This document shows, piece after piece, positions 1 to 7,463 of a DNA stretch of 14,670 nucleotides (position 1 is the stretch's first letter; every line of letters begins with the position of its first letter). Origin of the DNA: JARRNJ01 sp037385045 (lineage in GTDB: Bacteria; Pseudomonadota; Gammaproteobacteria; JASBUN01); assembly GCA_037385045.1 (NCBI GenBank), contig JARRNJ010000065.1, positions 1 to 14,670 on the forward strand, written 5' to 3'. The position numbers and the translations under genes were made by a program. The notes below the pieces were generated by a model. That model did not search any database, was not told where the DNA came from, and saw only the letters and a program-made list of their open reading frames with translations.

Positions 1-74
1 CCGGCGATGTGCCCCTGAGGCGGTGCCGGTCGGATCGAGGCTGCAGGCGGGCAGCAACGCCGGCAGTCGTGTTG

Positions 75-105
75 CCCGGTGGATAAGCGCAGCGCATCCA
101 CCGCT
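75..105. repeat. REP-like dispersed palindromic element
   Basis: The arms CGGTGGAT (77-84) and ATCCACCG (96-103) are perfect inverted repeats around an 11-base spacer that contains GCGC-A-GCGC. A palindrome with GGTGGAT and ATCCACC arms around a GCGCAGCGC-type centre is a familiar dispersed intergenic element in many proteobacterial genomes, usually multi-copy. Only this one copy was found in the window, so repetitiveness is inferred from recollection of the family. Its role is unknown; such elements can cap transcripts or be mobilised by REP-associated transposases. Confidence 0.6.
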
Positions 106-182
106 TGCACGATCCTTCTGTAAACAAGGTGGTGGGCTTACACCGTTAGGGCACAACGGCGCGGACTGCTTTTACCGCAACA

Positions 183-217
183 GGCCCGGCAGTGCGAGGA
201 TCTCTCACTGCCGGGCC
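183..217 (+). terminator. Strong hairpin, possible terminator
   Basis: The arms GGCCCGGCAGTG (183-194) and CACTGCCGGGCC (206-217) pair perfectly over 12 bp. The pairing can continue past one mismatch with GAG/CTC. The hairpin is followed on the plus strand by TTCATTCG, which is only a weak T-tract. The best reading is an intrinsic terminator for a plus-strand gene lying left of the window. A structural intergenic repeat is the alternative. Confidence 0.5.
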
Positions 218-332
218 TTCATTCGTACGGTGCCTGCCTCGTCTCATCCCTGCAATCCTCAACTATGCTGTGGTTATGCCCAAGGCCGGGGCGGGCCGGC
301 GGCGGCGCAAGACAACCTACGGAGGGAGTGCC

Positions 333-737
333 ATGAACAGGATGGGACTTGGGTTGATTTTCCTCGGTGTGCAATTCGCACTCGTCACTACGGCCGCCTC
401 GGCCGGCGGGCTGATGAGCGCGGATGCGGTAAAGGCGCTGTTCAGCGGCAAGACGGCCAAGGGCACCAACCTGAAGAAACACATCAGCTACAAGGTCTAC
501 TTCGCCCCGAGCGGGCAGCTGAAGATCCTCATGCAAAACGGCAGCACGAGGCAAGGCACCTGGCGCGTACGCGATGACGGCAATCACTGCGTCATCGTCG
601 GCAATGGCGATGAGCGTTGCCAGCGCGTGCGCGACAACGATGACGGGACCTACACGAAGGTCGTCGCCGTGGGCTCCAAGGAAGTGCCGATCGTAATGCT
701 GCGTGATTTCAGCAAAGGCAATCAGCTCGGGATGTGA
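333..737 (+). CDS. Small secreted protein, function unknown
   Basis: This encodes 134 residues. The ATG at 333 is chosen because GGAGGGAG (321-328) lies just upstream and because the protein then opens with a clear signal peptide: MNR, a hydrophobic stretch to about residue 20, and a likely cleavage after the A-S-A near residues 22-24. The mature part is a small beta-rich domain. It contains a Y-x-V-Y-F-A-P-S-G segment, a GTWRV strand, and two cysteines in the HCVIV and RCQRV strands that could form a disulfide in the periplasm. This pattern resembles small periplasmic DUF995-like proteins, but I cannot assign a family with certainty. It has no visible enzymatic motif. It stands alone, converging on the DUF4340 gene with a 79 bp gap. 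The longer reading frame from 192 is rejected because it would begin inside the hairpin and bury the signal peptide. Confidence 0.8.
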   Translation: MNRMGLGLIFLGVQFALVTTAASAGGLMSADAVKALFSGKTAKGTNLKKHISYKVYFAPSGQLKILMQNGSTRQGTWRVRDDGNHCVIVGNGDERCQRVRDNDDGTYTKVVAVGSKEVPIVMLRDFSKGNQLGM

Positions 738-816
738 GGTGCGCAAGCGCCCGGGTCCAGGCGCGCACTGACCGCCCGGGAAGCTTGGCAGTTGCGTCGG
801 ATAGCCGCGACGCGCA

Positions 817-1788
817 TCAGGACGCGCCGCCGCTGGTTGCCGCGCCGGCGTGGCGGGATGCTTTCGATTGACCCTTGGCGCGCGCGAGTTTGTCGCGCGA
901 AGCGTTGAGCAGATCCTTCACGGCGTATTTCGGCACCTTGAAATAGAACTCGCGAGCCGAGGTCTTGAGCACGTAGTCATCGCCCTTGGCGGGTTTCGAA
1001 AACACGTAGCTGAGGCTCTTGCCGGACTTGGTGTCGACTGTGAACTTCAGCGCCGGTTTGGACTGGTGGTAATCCGCCTGGTCCTTGGTCCCGAGCACCG
1101 CCAGGTAGGAGAGATTCGCCAGCTGATCCAGCAGCGTGGTCGCCTGGTCCTGATCGGTGACCTTGCCCTTGCCCAGGCCGTCGACACGCCACTGGTTCTT
1201 GTGGCGTTCGAGGGTGATGCCGTGCAGTTGCACCCGGGTGATGTCGGCTTCGTTGAGGTGCAGCAGATTGGGATCACTCCAGTCGGTGGGCTTGGCACCG
1301 GCCTCGTAGGCGCCCAGGTCAATATCGTAGACGGCGTTGCTGCCCGCGACGCGGGCATAGGTGCGCCGGGCGCCGTCGGCCTCTCCCAGGTACAACGTGG
1401 CCATCGTCTGGCCGCCGGCGTCCAAGGTGATTTTGCGCGCGTAATGGTCGGCGCTGACCTTGAACCGCGTCGCGGCATCGGAAGTGGTCGCCACCGGCAG
1501 CCGCGGCTTGAGCCCTGCCAGCCGGCCGGCAAATGCCTCCACCTTGCGGGAGGCCGCTGGCAGGCCGAAATATTTCGGCAGCCGCCAGGCCTTGCCGTGC
1601 TTCGCCAGCACCAGCGGATCCTTGCCCGGAGCGGCGATCACGATGTGGTCCACAGTGGCGGGATCGAATTGCAGCAACGGCTCGCCCGGCGCCAGTTCGC
1701 CGGTGGACGACGCGCCCATGGACAGGCCGGCGGCGAGCACGATTTGCGCCAGCAGCACCAGGCCGAGGGTAGTCAGCAGCCGGTTCAT
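817..1788 (-). CDS. DUF4340 domain protein of Gld-type ABC system
   Basis: This 323-residue protein has an N-terminal membrane anchor (about residues 5-24) and a large, presumably periplasmic, beta-rich region. Hallmarks of DUF4340 are visible: an A-W-R-L-P-K-Y-F-G-L-P-A block near 67-78, a T-L-Y-L-G...R-R-T-Y-A-R block near 131-146, and a W-S-D...L-L-H-L stretch near 170-178. The last 25 residues are a basic, Ala/Ser/Gly-rich tail. Its ATG overlaps the stop of the GldFG gene as ATGA, so translation is probably coupled; a G-rich stretch just upstream may serve as the binding site. DUF4340 proteins commonly follow GldG-type proteins in proteobacteria. An accessory periplasmic role in the same transporter is inferred; no biochemical activity is known to me. 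Confidence 0.88.
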   Translation of the reverse strand: MNRLLTTLGLVLLAQIVLAAGLSMGASSTGELAPGEPLLQFDPATVDHIVIAAPGKDPLVLAKHGKAWRLPKYFGLPAASRKVEAFAGRLAGLKPRLPVATTSDAATRFKVSADHYARKITLDAGGQTMATLYLGEADGARRTYARVAGSNAVYDIDLGAYEAGAKPTDWSDPNLLHLNEADITRVQLHGITLERHKNQWRVDGLGKGKVTDQDQATTLLDQLANLSYLAVLGTKDQADYHQSKPALKFTVDTKSGKSLSYVFSKPAKGDDYVLKTSAREFYFKVPKYAVKDLLNASRDKLARAKGQSKASRHAGAATSGGAS

Positions 1789-4703
1789 GCCCCACCCCCC
1801 GCGGCGCTCAACGCGTGGCGGTAACGGGCGGCGCGCCCCTTGCGCAGCGCGCGTTCCACCAGGTAGACGATGAACAGGCCGACCACCGCCAACACGTAGT
1901 TGAGGTATTCCCAGAACATTTCCACGTTGCGGTCCATGGGTTTGAGCAGCCGGGCGTATTCGCTGCGGCCGCGGATTGCCAGCAGCGCCGGATCCTCCAG
2001 CGACCAGTCCACGGCGTTCTGGATCAGCTGCACCGGCTCCAGGTAGCGGGTCTGGGTGGCGCTGGTGGCCAAGTCGAGGGCGGTGTCGCTGAGGAAGGTG
2101 CTGGAGCCGAACACCATCAAGCGGGCGGAGGCCGGCGACTTGTCGATCACGCCGGAAATCACCGGCTGTTGCTTGTGCTTCGAATCCTTGGCATGGATTT
2201 TCGGCTTGGGCGCCGGCTTGCCCGTGTTGTTCCCGCCCTTGTCCGCCTGTGCCAGCAGCGGCGACGGCTTGCCCTTGAAATAGGACACGAAGCGCCCCTG
2301 CACGGCGGCGGCAACCAACTGCGGCCCGCGGTGCTTGGCGGGCGGGAACCCGGTACGGCGGTAGGTGCGGAAGTCCGGCTCCACATTGGCGGACGGGGAG
2401 GTCCAGCTGGCGTCGGACGTGTGCAGCAGGCGGATGACCTTGCGGCCTTTGTCGAGCTTGGGGTCGAGCACCACCGGCGAAGCCCAGTTCATGGTCAACT
2501 GGTCGATACCGGCGGTGATGCCACTCGCATGGTCCATACCCCCACGGCGGATGTCGGCGAAGTACGGATAGTCAACGCTGCGGATTTCCTGTACCACCAG
2601 GCCGCCGACGTTGCGGTTGACCGGGATCGGAAACGGCGTGTTCTGGGGATCGAGCACCATGGCGTGTTTCAGGTGAACGCCTTCCGCCTGCAACCACTTG
2701 CCCAGGCCGGTCGGCTCGCGCTGGGCGCTGATGCGGCCGCCGCCCAGATTCACCTGGTACGGGGAAGCGGCGATGATTACCGTGCCGCCGCGCATCAGGA
2801 ACTGATCGACGGCGAACACCTGGCGCTTGCTGAAATGCTCCGGCGAGATCACCAGCAGCAGGTCGGCCGAATCCGGTACCCTGCCTGACTTCAGGGAAGT
2901 GGTACGCACCACCGCGTCCTCGCGCAGCTTCTGCTTCAGTACCCGGTAGCTTTCACCGGGCATGGCATAGCCGCCGGTGCCGGCCCCGGGGGTATACAAC
3001 GCGATGGTACGCAGGAACCCTGCGGCAAAGCGCTTCAGGCCCGCCTGGATGCTGTGCTTCAGCGCCGAGGTGGTGAGATCCCGGGGCAGCGGCACCGGAA
3101 CGGTCTGGTCGCCCGACTGCAGCATCATGTAGAAATAGAACCTATGGGGATCGAGCAACCCCAGCGCCAGGGGGCGGTAACCGTACTTCGTGGCGATCTG
3201 CTTGGCCAGCGCGCCCCCGTTGGCCTCGGGGTCCCGGATGTCCACCTTCAGCTTGCCGTGGGCGTGGCGCTGCATTTTCGCCAGCACCTGCTGCAGGCCG
3301 GCGCGCAGCTCCAGCAGTTGCTTGGGCAGTTTGGCCGTGGCGGAGATGTAGCCATGAAAAGTCACCGGCTTGTGGATGCTGGCAAACAGGTCGCCGCCGC
3401 CCTGGTAACCGTACAGCACTTTCTTGATGCTGCGGGTGATCTGGTACTCGGGGTTGCGCAGCCGCACGTCGAGGCCGGTGGCGCCGCGCTGCTTGACGTC
3501 GATGAGGTCGCGGTAACCGAGCACCTGGTACTGGTCGCCGTACTTGATGAGGATATTGAAGTACGAGGTCACCACGCCCGACTGGTACTTGTTCGCCACC
3601 CGGAAGGCGACGGGCTTGATGCCGTATTTCTGCCGCGCCACGCGCTCCATGTCCGGATGCTGCTCGGGATCGACGAACTGTACGTGCACCCGGCCGTGGC
3701 CGGCGACCGCGTATTCCTTCAGCAGGTCGCGCAACTGGGGCACCAGCGGGGCGAGCAGCGGATGAGTATGAGCGCTGAAGTAGCCGCGGATCAGCAACGG
3801 CTCCTGCAGCTCCGAGAGATAGTGGCGGGTCGCTGCGGAGATGGAGTAGATGTGGCCCTGGGTGATGTCGGCCCGCGCCCAGTTGATCTGCTGCAGCCAC
3901 ACGTTGCCGATGACGAAGTTGGCGATGAACAGCGCCGCCACCAGGCGCCAGCGCTGGTGGCGCTGGCTGCGGCCGCCGGCGGCAGCCCAGCGGAGGCGTT
4001 CGAGGCTGAATACGTTGAGGGTCAGGAAGACGCCGACGATGCTGATGTAATAGTACAAGTCGCGCACGTCGATGACGCCGCGGGTGATGGAGTCGAAGCG
4101 CGAGCCGGTGCCGAGCAGCTTGAGGAAATCGGCGGTGCCGTAGCCGAACAGACCGGCAATGGCGTTGGTACCGATGAGATAGAACACGGCACAGATCAGC
4201 ACCGTGCCCAGCAGGCTGACGATCTGGTTTTCGCTGCGCGACGAGACGTACAGCCCGATGGCGATGTAGGCCGCGGCCAGGAACAGGCTGGCGATGTAGG
4301 CGCCGACCACCGGACCCCAGTCCAGTGGACCGAGGAATGAGACCGTGACCGGCAGCGGCAGGGTCAGTGCCAGCGCAATGGCGACAAGCGCGAGACAGGC
4401 GACGAACTTGCCCAGCACCAGGCGCGTCGGCGACACCGGCGCCGTCAGCAGCATCTCCAAAGTTCCGGCGCGCCGCTCCTCGCTCCACAGCCGCATGGTC
4501 ACGGCGGCGACCAGGAAGATCAACAGCACCGGCATCCACTGGAACAGCGGCTGCACATCGGCGATGTTGCGGGCAAAGAAGGTTGCGACCCAGAAGAAGA
4601 TGAACAGGTTCACCGCCAGGAACGCGGCGAGAAACAGATACGCGACCGGCGAAGCGAAAAACGTGGCCATCTCCTTGCGGGCCACGCGCAGAACATCATG
4701 CAT
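1785..4703 (-). CDS. GldF-GldG fusion ABC transporter permease
   Basis: This 972-residue protein joins two units that are separate in Bacteroidetes. Residues about 1-240 form an ABC-2 permease of the GldF type: several membrane helices and the characteristic W-S-E-E-R-R-x-G-T-L-E-M-L-L-T-A-P segment near 73-89. A further helix near 253-272 starts the GldG-like part. A long soluble, probably periplasmic, region follows, including the hydrophobic strand D-L-L-L-V-I-S-P before residue 650. A final helix lies near 935-955, then a basic tail. A lysine/proline-rich linker sits near 820-855. The start is set by GGAGG about 7 bases before the ATG. It overlaps the ATPase gene by 8 bp and the DUF4340 gene by 4 bp. 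It should form the membrane part of one transporter with the ATPase. In flavobacteria GldA-GldF-GldG supports gliding; here the substrate is unknown and gliding should not be assumed. Confidence 0.9.
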   Translation of the reverse strand: MHDVLRVARKEMATFFASPVAYLFLAAFLAVNLFIFFWVATFFARNIADVQPLFQWMPVLLIFLVAAVTMRLWSEERRAGTLEMLLTAPVSPTRLVLGKFVACLALVAIALALTLPLPVTVSFLGPLDWGPVVGAYIASLFLAAAYIAIGLYVSSRSENQIVSLLGTVLICAVFYLIGTNAIAGLFGYGTADFLKLLGTGSRFDSITRGVIDVRDLYYYISIVGVFLTLNVFSLERLRWAAAGGRSQRHQRWRLVAALFIANFVIGNVWLQQINWARADITQGHIYSISAATRHYLSELQEPLLIRGYFSAHTHPLLAPLVPQLRDLLKEYAVAGHGRVHVQFVDPEQHPDMERVARQKYGIKPVAFRVANKYQSGVVTSYFNILIKYGDQYQVLGYRDLIDVKQRGATGLDVRLRNPEYQITRSIKKVLYGYQGGGDLFASIHKPVTFHGYISATAKLPKQLLELRAGLQQVLAKMQRHAHGKLKVDIRDPEANGGALAKQIATKYGYRPLALGLLDPHRFYFYMMLQSGDQTVPVPLPRDLTTSALKHSIQAGLKRFAAGFLRTIALYTPGAGTGGYAMPGESYRVLKQKLREDAVVRTTSLKSGRVPDSADLLLVISPEHFSKRQVFAVDQFLMRGGTVIIAASPYQVNLGGGRISAQREPTGLGKWLQAEGVHLKHAMVLDPQNTPFPIPVNRNVGGLVVQEIRSVDYPYFADIRRGGMDHASGITAGIDQLTMNWASPVVLDPKLDKGRKVIRLLHTSDASWTSPSANVEPDFRTYRRTGFPPAKHRGPQLVAAAVQGRFVSYFKGKPSPLLAQADKGGNNTGKPAPKPKIHAKDSKHKQQPVISGVIDKSPASARLMVFGSSTFLSDTALDLATSATQTRYLEPVQLIQNAVDWSLEDPALLAIRGRSEYARLLKPMDRNVEMFWEYLNYVLAVVGLFIVYLVERALRKGRAARYRHALSAAGGGA

Positions 4704-5643
4704 GGACAGCCTCCCCGGTCACAGGGTTGTTGATCTCGCCGAACACGGTTTCCAGGTCCCGCAGCTCGGGCCGCAACCCGTACAGCGCCCAGCCCGCATC
4801 AAGTACTGCGCGCGCCACCTCCGGCGCGGCGGCCTGCGGGTCGGGGCGCTCGAAGGACAGGGCGTAGCGGTACTGCTCGGCGCCGCCGTCGATGTACTCG
4901 ACGCCGCGCACCCCGTCCACCTTCTGCAGTACCGGCGTGGCGCGTTCCGGCGCGCGGTCCACGGCCACCAGCAGGCGCCTGGAGGCCTCCAGCTCACCGA
5001 GTTTGGCGTCGAGTGCCATGTGGCCGTTGCGCAGGATGAGCACCCGGTCGCACACCGCCTGCACTTCCTGCAGGATGTGCGTGGAAACAATGACCGTCGC
5101 CTGCTCGGACAGCTCGCGCAGCAAGGTGCGCATGTGCTGGATCTGCGCCGGGTCGAGGCCGTTGGTCGGCTCGTCGAGAATGAGAATCTGCGGCTGATGC
5201 AGAATCGCCTGGGCGACACCGACGCGCTGGCGGTAACCGCGCGACAAAGTGGCGATGGGGTCCGCCGCTTTGGGTCCGAGCTCGGTGCGGTCGATGGCGC
5301 TGCGCAGGGCGGCGGGCCGCCGGCTTTCGGGCACGCCGTGCAGCGCCGCCTGATATTCGAGGTAATCGACCACCGTCATCTCGGGATACAGCGGGCAATT
5401 TTCCGGCAGGTAGCCAATGTACTGCTGGACCGCCCGGCGCTGACTGACCACGTCGAATCCGTGGATGGTGGCGCTGCCCAAACTCGGCTCCAGGTAGCCG
5501 GTGAGCATTTTCATGATGGTGGTCTTGCCGGCGCCGTTGTGGCCCAGCAGACCGACGACCTCGCCGCGGTCGATGTTGAAGGAAACGTTCTCGACGGCTT
5601 TGAATTCGCCGTACGTTCGCGTGAGTGAGTCGGCGCGGATCAT
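4696..5643 (-). CDS. ABC transporter ATP-binding protein, GldA type
   Basis: This is a complete 315-residue ABC ATPase. The Walker A GHNGAGKTT is at 34-42, and the Y-L-P-E-N-C-P-L-Y segment at the Q-loop region is at 79-87. The signature is L-S-R-G-Y (133-137) rather than LSGGQ, Walker B is ILILDEP (153-159), and the H-loop His is H189 in VSTHI. The YLPEN and LSRGYRQRVG sequences are typical of the GldA branch of ABC-2 exporters. The C-terminal part (about 215-315) is the usual accessory domain. It is the first gene of a three-gene operon and overlaps the permease fusion by 8 bp. No good Shine-Dalgarno lies immediately before the ATG. A perfect GGAGGT (5682-5687, minus strand) sits 38 bases upstream, without a start codon beside it. 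Confidence 0.93.
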   Translation of the reverse strand: MIRADSLTRTYGEFKAVENVSFNIDRGEVVGLLGHNGAGKTTIMKMLTGYLEPSLGSATIHGFDVVSQRRAVQQYIGYLPENCPLYPEMTVVDYLEYQAALHGVPESRRPAALRSAIDRTELGPKAADPIATLSRGYRQRVGVAQAILHQPQILILDEPTNGLDPAQIQHMRTLLRELSEQATVIVSTHILQEVQAVCDRVLILRNGHMALDAKLGELEASRRLLVAVDRAPERATPVLQKVDGVRGVEYIDGGAEQYRYALSFERPDPQAAAPEVARAVLDAGWALYGLRPELRDLETVFGEINNPVTGEAVHA

Positions 5644-5704
5644 GCCAAACCCCGTTTGCTGTCGGTTGCGTGCGTTTGATTACCTCCGGACGGAAAGCGC
5701 AATC

Positions 5705-5710
5705 ATTCTA
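5705..5710 (-). promoter_or_regulatory. Possible -10 element of the ABC operon
   Basis: TAGAAT on the minus strand differs from TATAAT at one position and lies about 60 bases upstream of the ATPase ATG. No recognisable TTGACA-like hexamer stands at the right distance, so the promoter call is weak. The 198 bp gap between the queD-like gene and this operon (5644-5841) otherwise shows no gene and no clear terminator. Confidence 0.25.
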
Positions 5711-5841
5711 GCGTCGCGCCAGGAAAAATCGGGGCTCGGAAAATTACGATCCGTTCACGTTGTCAGATGGTTCGCCGCCGTCGGAGCGGCTGCGTAGAGG
5801 CGGAAAATGTCGAAGGCGGCGCGCAACTATCGTGCCTCCGC

Positions 5842-6243
5842 TCAAGGGCGGTAGGTGGCGTAGCTGGTCTCGGTCTCCCACAGCGTGACCTCGACCACCG
5901 GCAGCTGCTGCGCGCGGGCGTAATCGAAAATCATGCGGGCGATGTTTTCGGCGGTGGGGTTGACGTCGGTGACGTAAACCCGCTCATCGTGCTCGCGCAT
6001 CACCGCAACGAACGGATCGTCACGGTGCAGCAGCATGACGTGGTCGATCTCGCGGTCGATCCAGGATTTGATCCGCTCCTTGATGTCGTTGAAATCGACC
6101 ACCATGCCCAGCGCGTCGAGCGACTCGGCTTCCAGCGTGATCACGGCGCGGGCGTTATGGCCATGCAGGTGCCGGCACAGGCCCTGGTGATGGAGCAGGC
6201 GGTGGCCGTAACAGAAGGCGATGGACTTGGTGACTCGATACAT
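5842..6243 (-). CDS. queD: 6-carboxytetrahydropterin synthase family (QueD-like)
   Basis: The protein has 133 residues, close to the usual length of QueD/PTPS proteins. The zinc ligands are visible as H14 (GHRL) and H27, H29 (HLHGHN). The candidate catalytic cysteine is C23, just before the HLHGH motif. D67-H68 (IDHVML) matches the Asp-His of the catalytic triad. V-V-D-F at 48-51, P-T-A-E-N at 96-100 and the W-E-T near 122-124, carrying the substrate-binding glutamate, complete the family pattern. The reaction would convert 7,8-dihydroneopterin triphosphate to 6-carboxy-5,6,7,8-tetrahydropterin in the cytoplasm, an early step of queuosine synthesis. The other queuosine genes (queC, queE) are not in the window. 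Keeping the Cys argues for QueD rather than another PTPS subfamily, but substrate is inferred. It is transcribed alone, divergent from the PDC-sensor gene. Confidence 0.88.
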   Translation of the reverse strand: MYRVTKSIAFCYGHRLLHHQGLCRHLHGHNARAVITLEAESLDALGMVVDFNDIKERIKSWIDREIDHVMLLHRDDPFVAVMREHDERVYVTDVNPTAENIARMIFDYARAQQLPVVEVTLWETETSYATYRP

Positions 6244-6284
6244 GGGCCGCGACCTGCGGGAGGAGAAATCAACCGTGCGAGGCT

Positions 6285-6290
6285 ATTCTA
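6285..6290 (-). promoter_or_regulatory. Possible -10 element of the queD-like gene
   Basis: TAGAAT on the minus strand lies about 42 bases before the ATG, which would leave a leader of about 35 bases. No good -35 hexamer is visible, so this is only a candidate. The same hexamer occurs before the neighbouring ABC operon. Confidence 0.25.
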
Positions 6291-6373
6291 ACCCGGCGCG
6301 CGCAGCGTCGGATAGCGTGTCGGCACCAGCCCGGGGCGGCCGCCTGCGATGCGCGCGCCGACGGTGCATCAAG

Positions 6374-6385
6374 GCGCCGCGGCGC
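6374..6385. promoter_or_regulatory. GC palindrome in divergent region
   Basis: GCGCCGCGGCGC is a perfect 12-base palindrome about 35 bp upstream of the sigma-54 -24 element, between two divergent genes. It could be part of an activator site. In DNA this GC-rich such palindromes also arise by chance. No other upstream activator site is obvious between 6291 and 6418. Confidence 0.15.
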
Positions 6386-6418
6386 GGCAGGCGTTGCGGC
6401 CGTCAGGCGCTGTAACCA

Positions 6419-6434
6419 CGGCACGTTCCTTGCA
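6419..6434 (+). promoter_or_regulatory. Sigma-54 (RpoN) promoter
   Basis: The sequence CGGCACGTTCCTTGCA matches the sigma-54 consensus TGGCACGNNNNTTGCW at every defined position but the first. The invariant GG (6420-6421) and GC (6432-6433) have the required 12-base spacing. Transcription would start near 6445, about 56 bases before the ATG of the PDC-sensor gene, on the correct strand. Sigma-54 promoters need an enhancer-binding activator, so expression of this gene should be conditional, for example on nitrogen status, motility or surface signals. Which activator acts here cannot be seen. Confidence 0.7.
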
Positions 6435-6454
6435 CTGCACGGTGCGATTTTCGC

Positions 6455-6478
6455 GTCGGCGCCGGTTGTGTCGGCGCC
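6455..6478 (+). repeat. Tandem GTCGGCGCC pair in the leader
   Basis: Two copies of GTCGGCGCC (6455-6463 and 6470-6478) stand 15 bp apart between the predicted sigma-54 start and the ribosome binding site of the PDC-sensor gene. They could be a binding site or part of a leader RNA fold. The nonamer also recurs elsewhere in the window inside GC-rich DNA, so the evidence for function is weak. Confidence 0.25.
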
Positions 6479-6500
6479 AACGCACCAAAGGAGCGTGACC

Positions 6501-7463
6501 ATGACCGGGCTGAAAAACACCGTGGCCCACAAGAAGGCGCTGCTCGGGCGTATCCTGGCCGAGCCGATGCAGTCCGTCGCCGATGCGGCGGTGGAGGCAT
6601 GGGACGACGCCGCACGCCTCGACGCCTGCCTGCAGGCGGGCCGGGCCCGGCTCCCCCATTGCCATCTGGTCTACGCCCTGGACACCTCGGGCACTCAGCT
6701 CAGCGCCAACGTCGGGCGCGAGCAGGTGGAAACCCGGTGGCGGGGCCAGAACCTGGCGCAGCGACCGTACCTGGAGGGCTCGCTGCCCTACCAGGGCTTC
6801 ATCCTGTCGCCGGCCTATCTCAGCGCCCGCAACCAGGAGCCCTGCCTCACGGCGCTTCAGGCGGTGCGCGACGGGGATCGGCTGCTCGGCTTCATCGCCG
6901 CCGATTTCAACATTCACGAGCTGCCGGAGCTGGAGGCGCCGGCTGGGGCGGAACGGGGCTGGCAACAGTTCAAGGGCGACCCCGCCATTCGCGGCACCTT
7001 GTTCCTGCAACAGCGCTCCTACAGCCACATGGACGAGCACATCGACGCAGTGCTGGCGATCATGCACGCGCTGATGCGCAACCACGGCGTATTTCACGGC
7101 AAGCTGCACTTCTCCAGCTCGCGTCTGACGGTGTGGCACGTGGACGACCCGTTCAACTACCGCATCCACGGCGGCGAGGAAATTGCCTCGCCCGATGTCT
7201 GCCTGGCCTATCCGCAGCGCGGCTATCCCCGACGCGCGCGGGTCGACGCCGAGCGAATCCCGGCGGTGCTGTCGCGGTTCCGGGCGCTGCGCAACGCCGA
7301 CGACACCATTTACCTGCGTGCGGGGTCGCTGAACATCATCAACGGCATGGTGGGCCTGACATTCTCGTGCGACGGCTCGCATTACATGCGGGCCGACGAA
7401 TTCCTGGACCGGGATCTGGAGTTCTGGATGGGCGCGCCGGCCGCCCGGGACGCGGCCTCGTAA
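6501..7463 (+). CDS. Soluble PDC sensor domain protein
   Basis: The 320-residue protein starts at 6501, where AAAGGAG (6487-6493) lies 7 bases before the ATG. An in-frame ATG at 6468 lacks such a site. Residues about 20-135 look like a PDC (Cache-type) ligand-binding domain: the strand H-L-V-Y-A-L-D-T-S-G-T-Q, then R-G-Q-N-L-A-Q-R-P-Y-L, L-S-P-A-Y-L-S, C-L-T-A-L-Q-A-V and the closing G-F-I-A-A-D-F-N-I. PDC domains usually sit outside the membrane in receptors, but here there is no signal peptide, membrane helix, kinase, GGDEF, EAL or methyl-accepting region. The C-terminal half (about 150-320) is an unassigned domain, with F-H-G-K-L-H-F and H-V-D-D-P-F-N-Y among its recognisable segments. It may sense a small molecule in the cytoplasm. 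A sigma-54 promoter precedes it, and it converges with a 9 bp gap on the diguanylate cyclase gene. Confidence 0.85.
   Translation: MTGLKNTVAHKKALLGRILAEPMQSVADAAVEAWDDAARLDACLQAGRARLPHCHLVYALDTSGTQLSANVGREQVETRWRGQNLAQRPYLEGSLPYQGFILSPAYLSARNQEPCLTALQAVRDGDRLLGFIAADFNIHELPELEAPAGAERGWQQFKGDPAIRGTLFLQQRSYSHMDEHIDAVLAIMHALMRNHGVFHGKLHFSSSRLTVWHVDDPFNYRIHGGEEIASPDVCLAYPQRGYPRRARVDAERIPAVLSRFRALRNADDTIYLRAGSLNIINGMVGLTFSCDGSHYMRADEFLDRDLEFWMGAPAARDAAS

Larger units (their letters stand above)
1..332. other. Left-edge intergenic region
   Basis: I see no convincing gene here. Forward reading frames run through it, but they lack a ribosome binding site and a protein-like composition. A gene from the left could end at the TGA at 16-18, but only five codons are visible, so this cannot be judged. 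The stretch holds a REP-like palindrome (75-105), a strong hairpin (183-217) and the leader of the small secreted protein that starts at 333. A TATGCT hexamer near 265-270 could be a -10 element, but no good -35 accompanies it. Confidence 0.5.

Noticed and set aside
23..577. Plus-strand frame of 184 residues at the left edge
   Set aside because: It crosses the REP-like palindrome and the hairpin and overlaps the signal-peptide gene in another frame. It has no ribosome binding site.
3054..4340. Long plus-strand frame of 428 residues opposite the GldFG gene
   Set aside because: It is an antisense shadow. The minus strand has clear ABC permease motifs, membrane helices and coupled start and stop codons.
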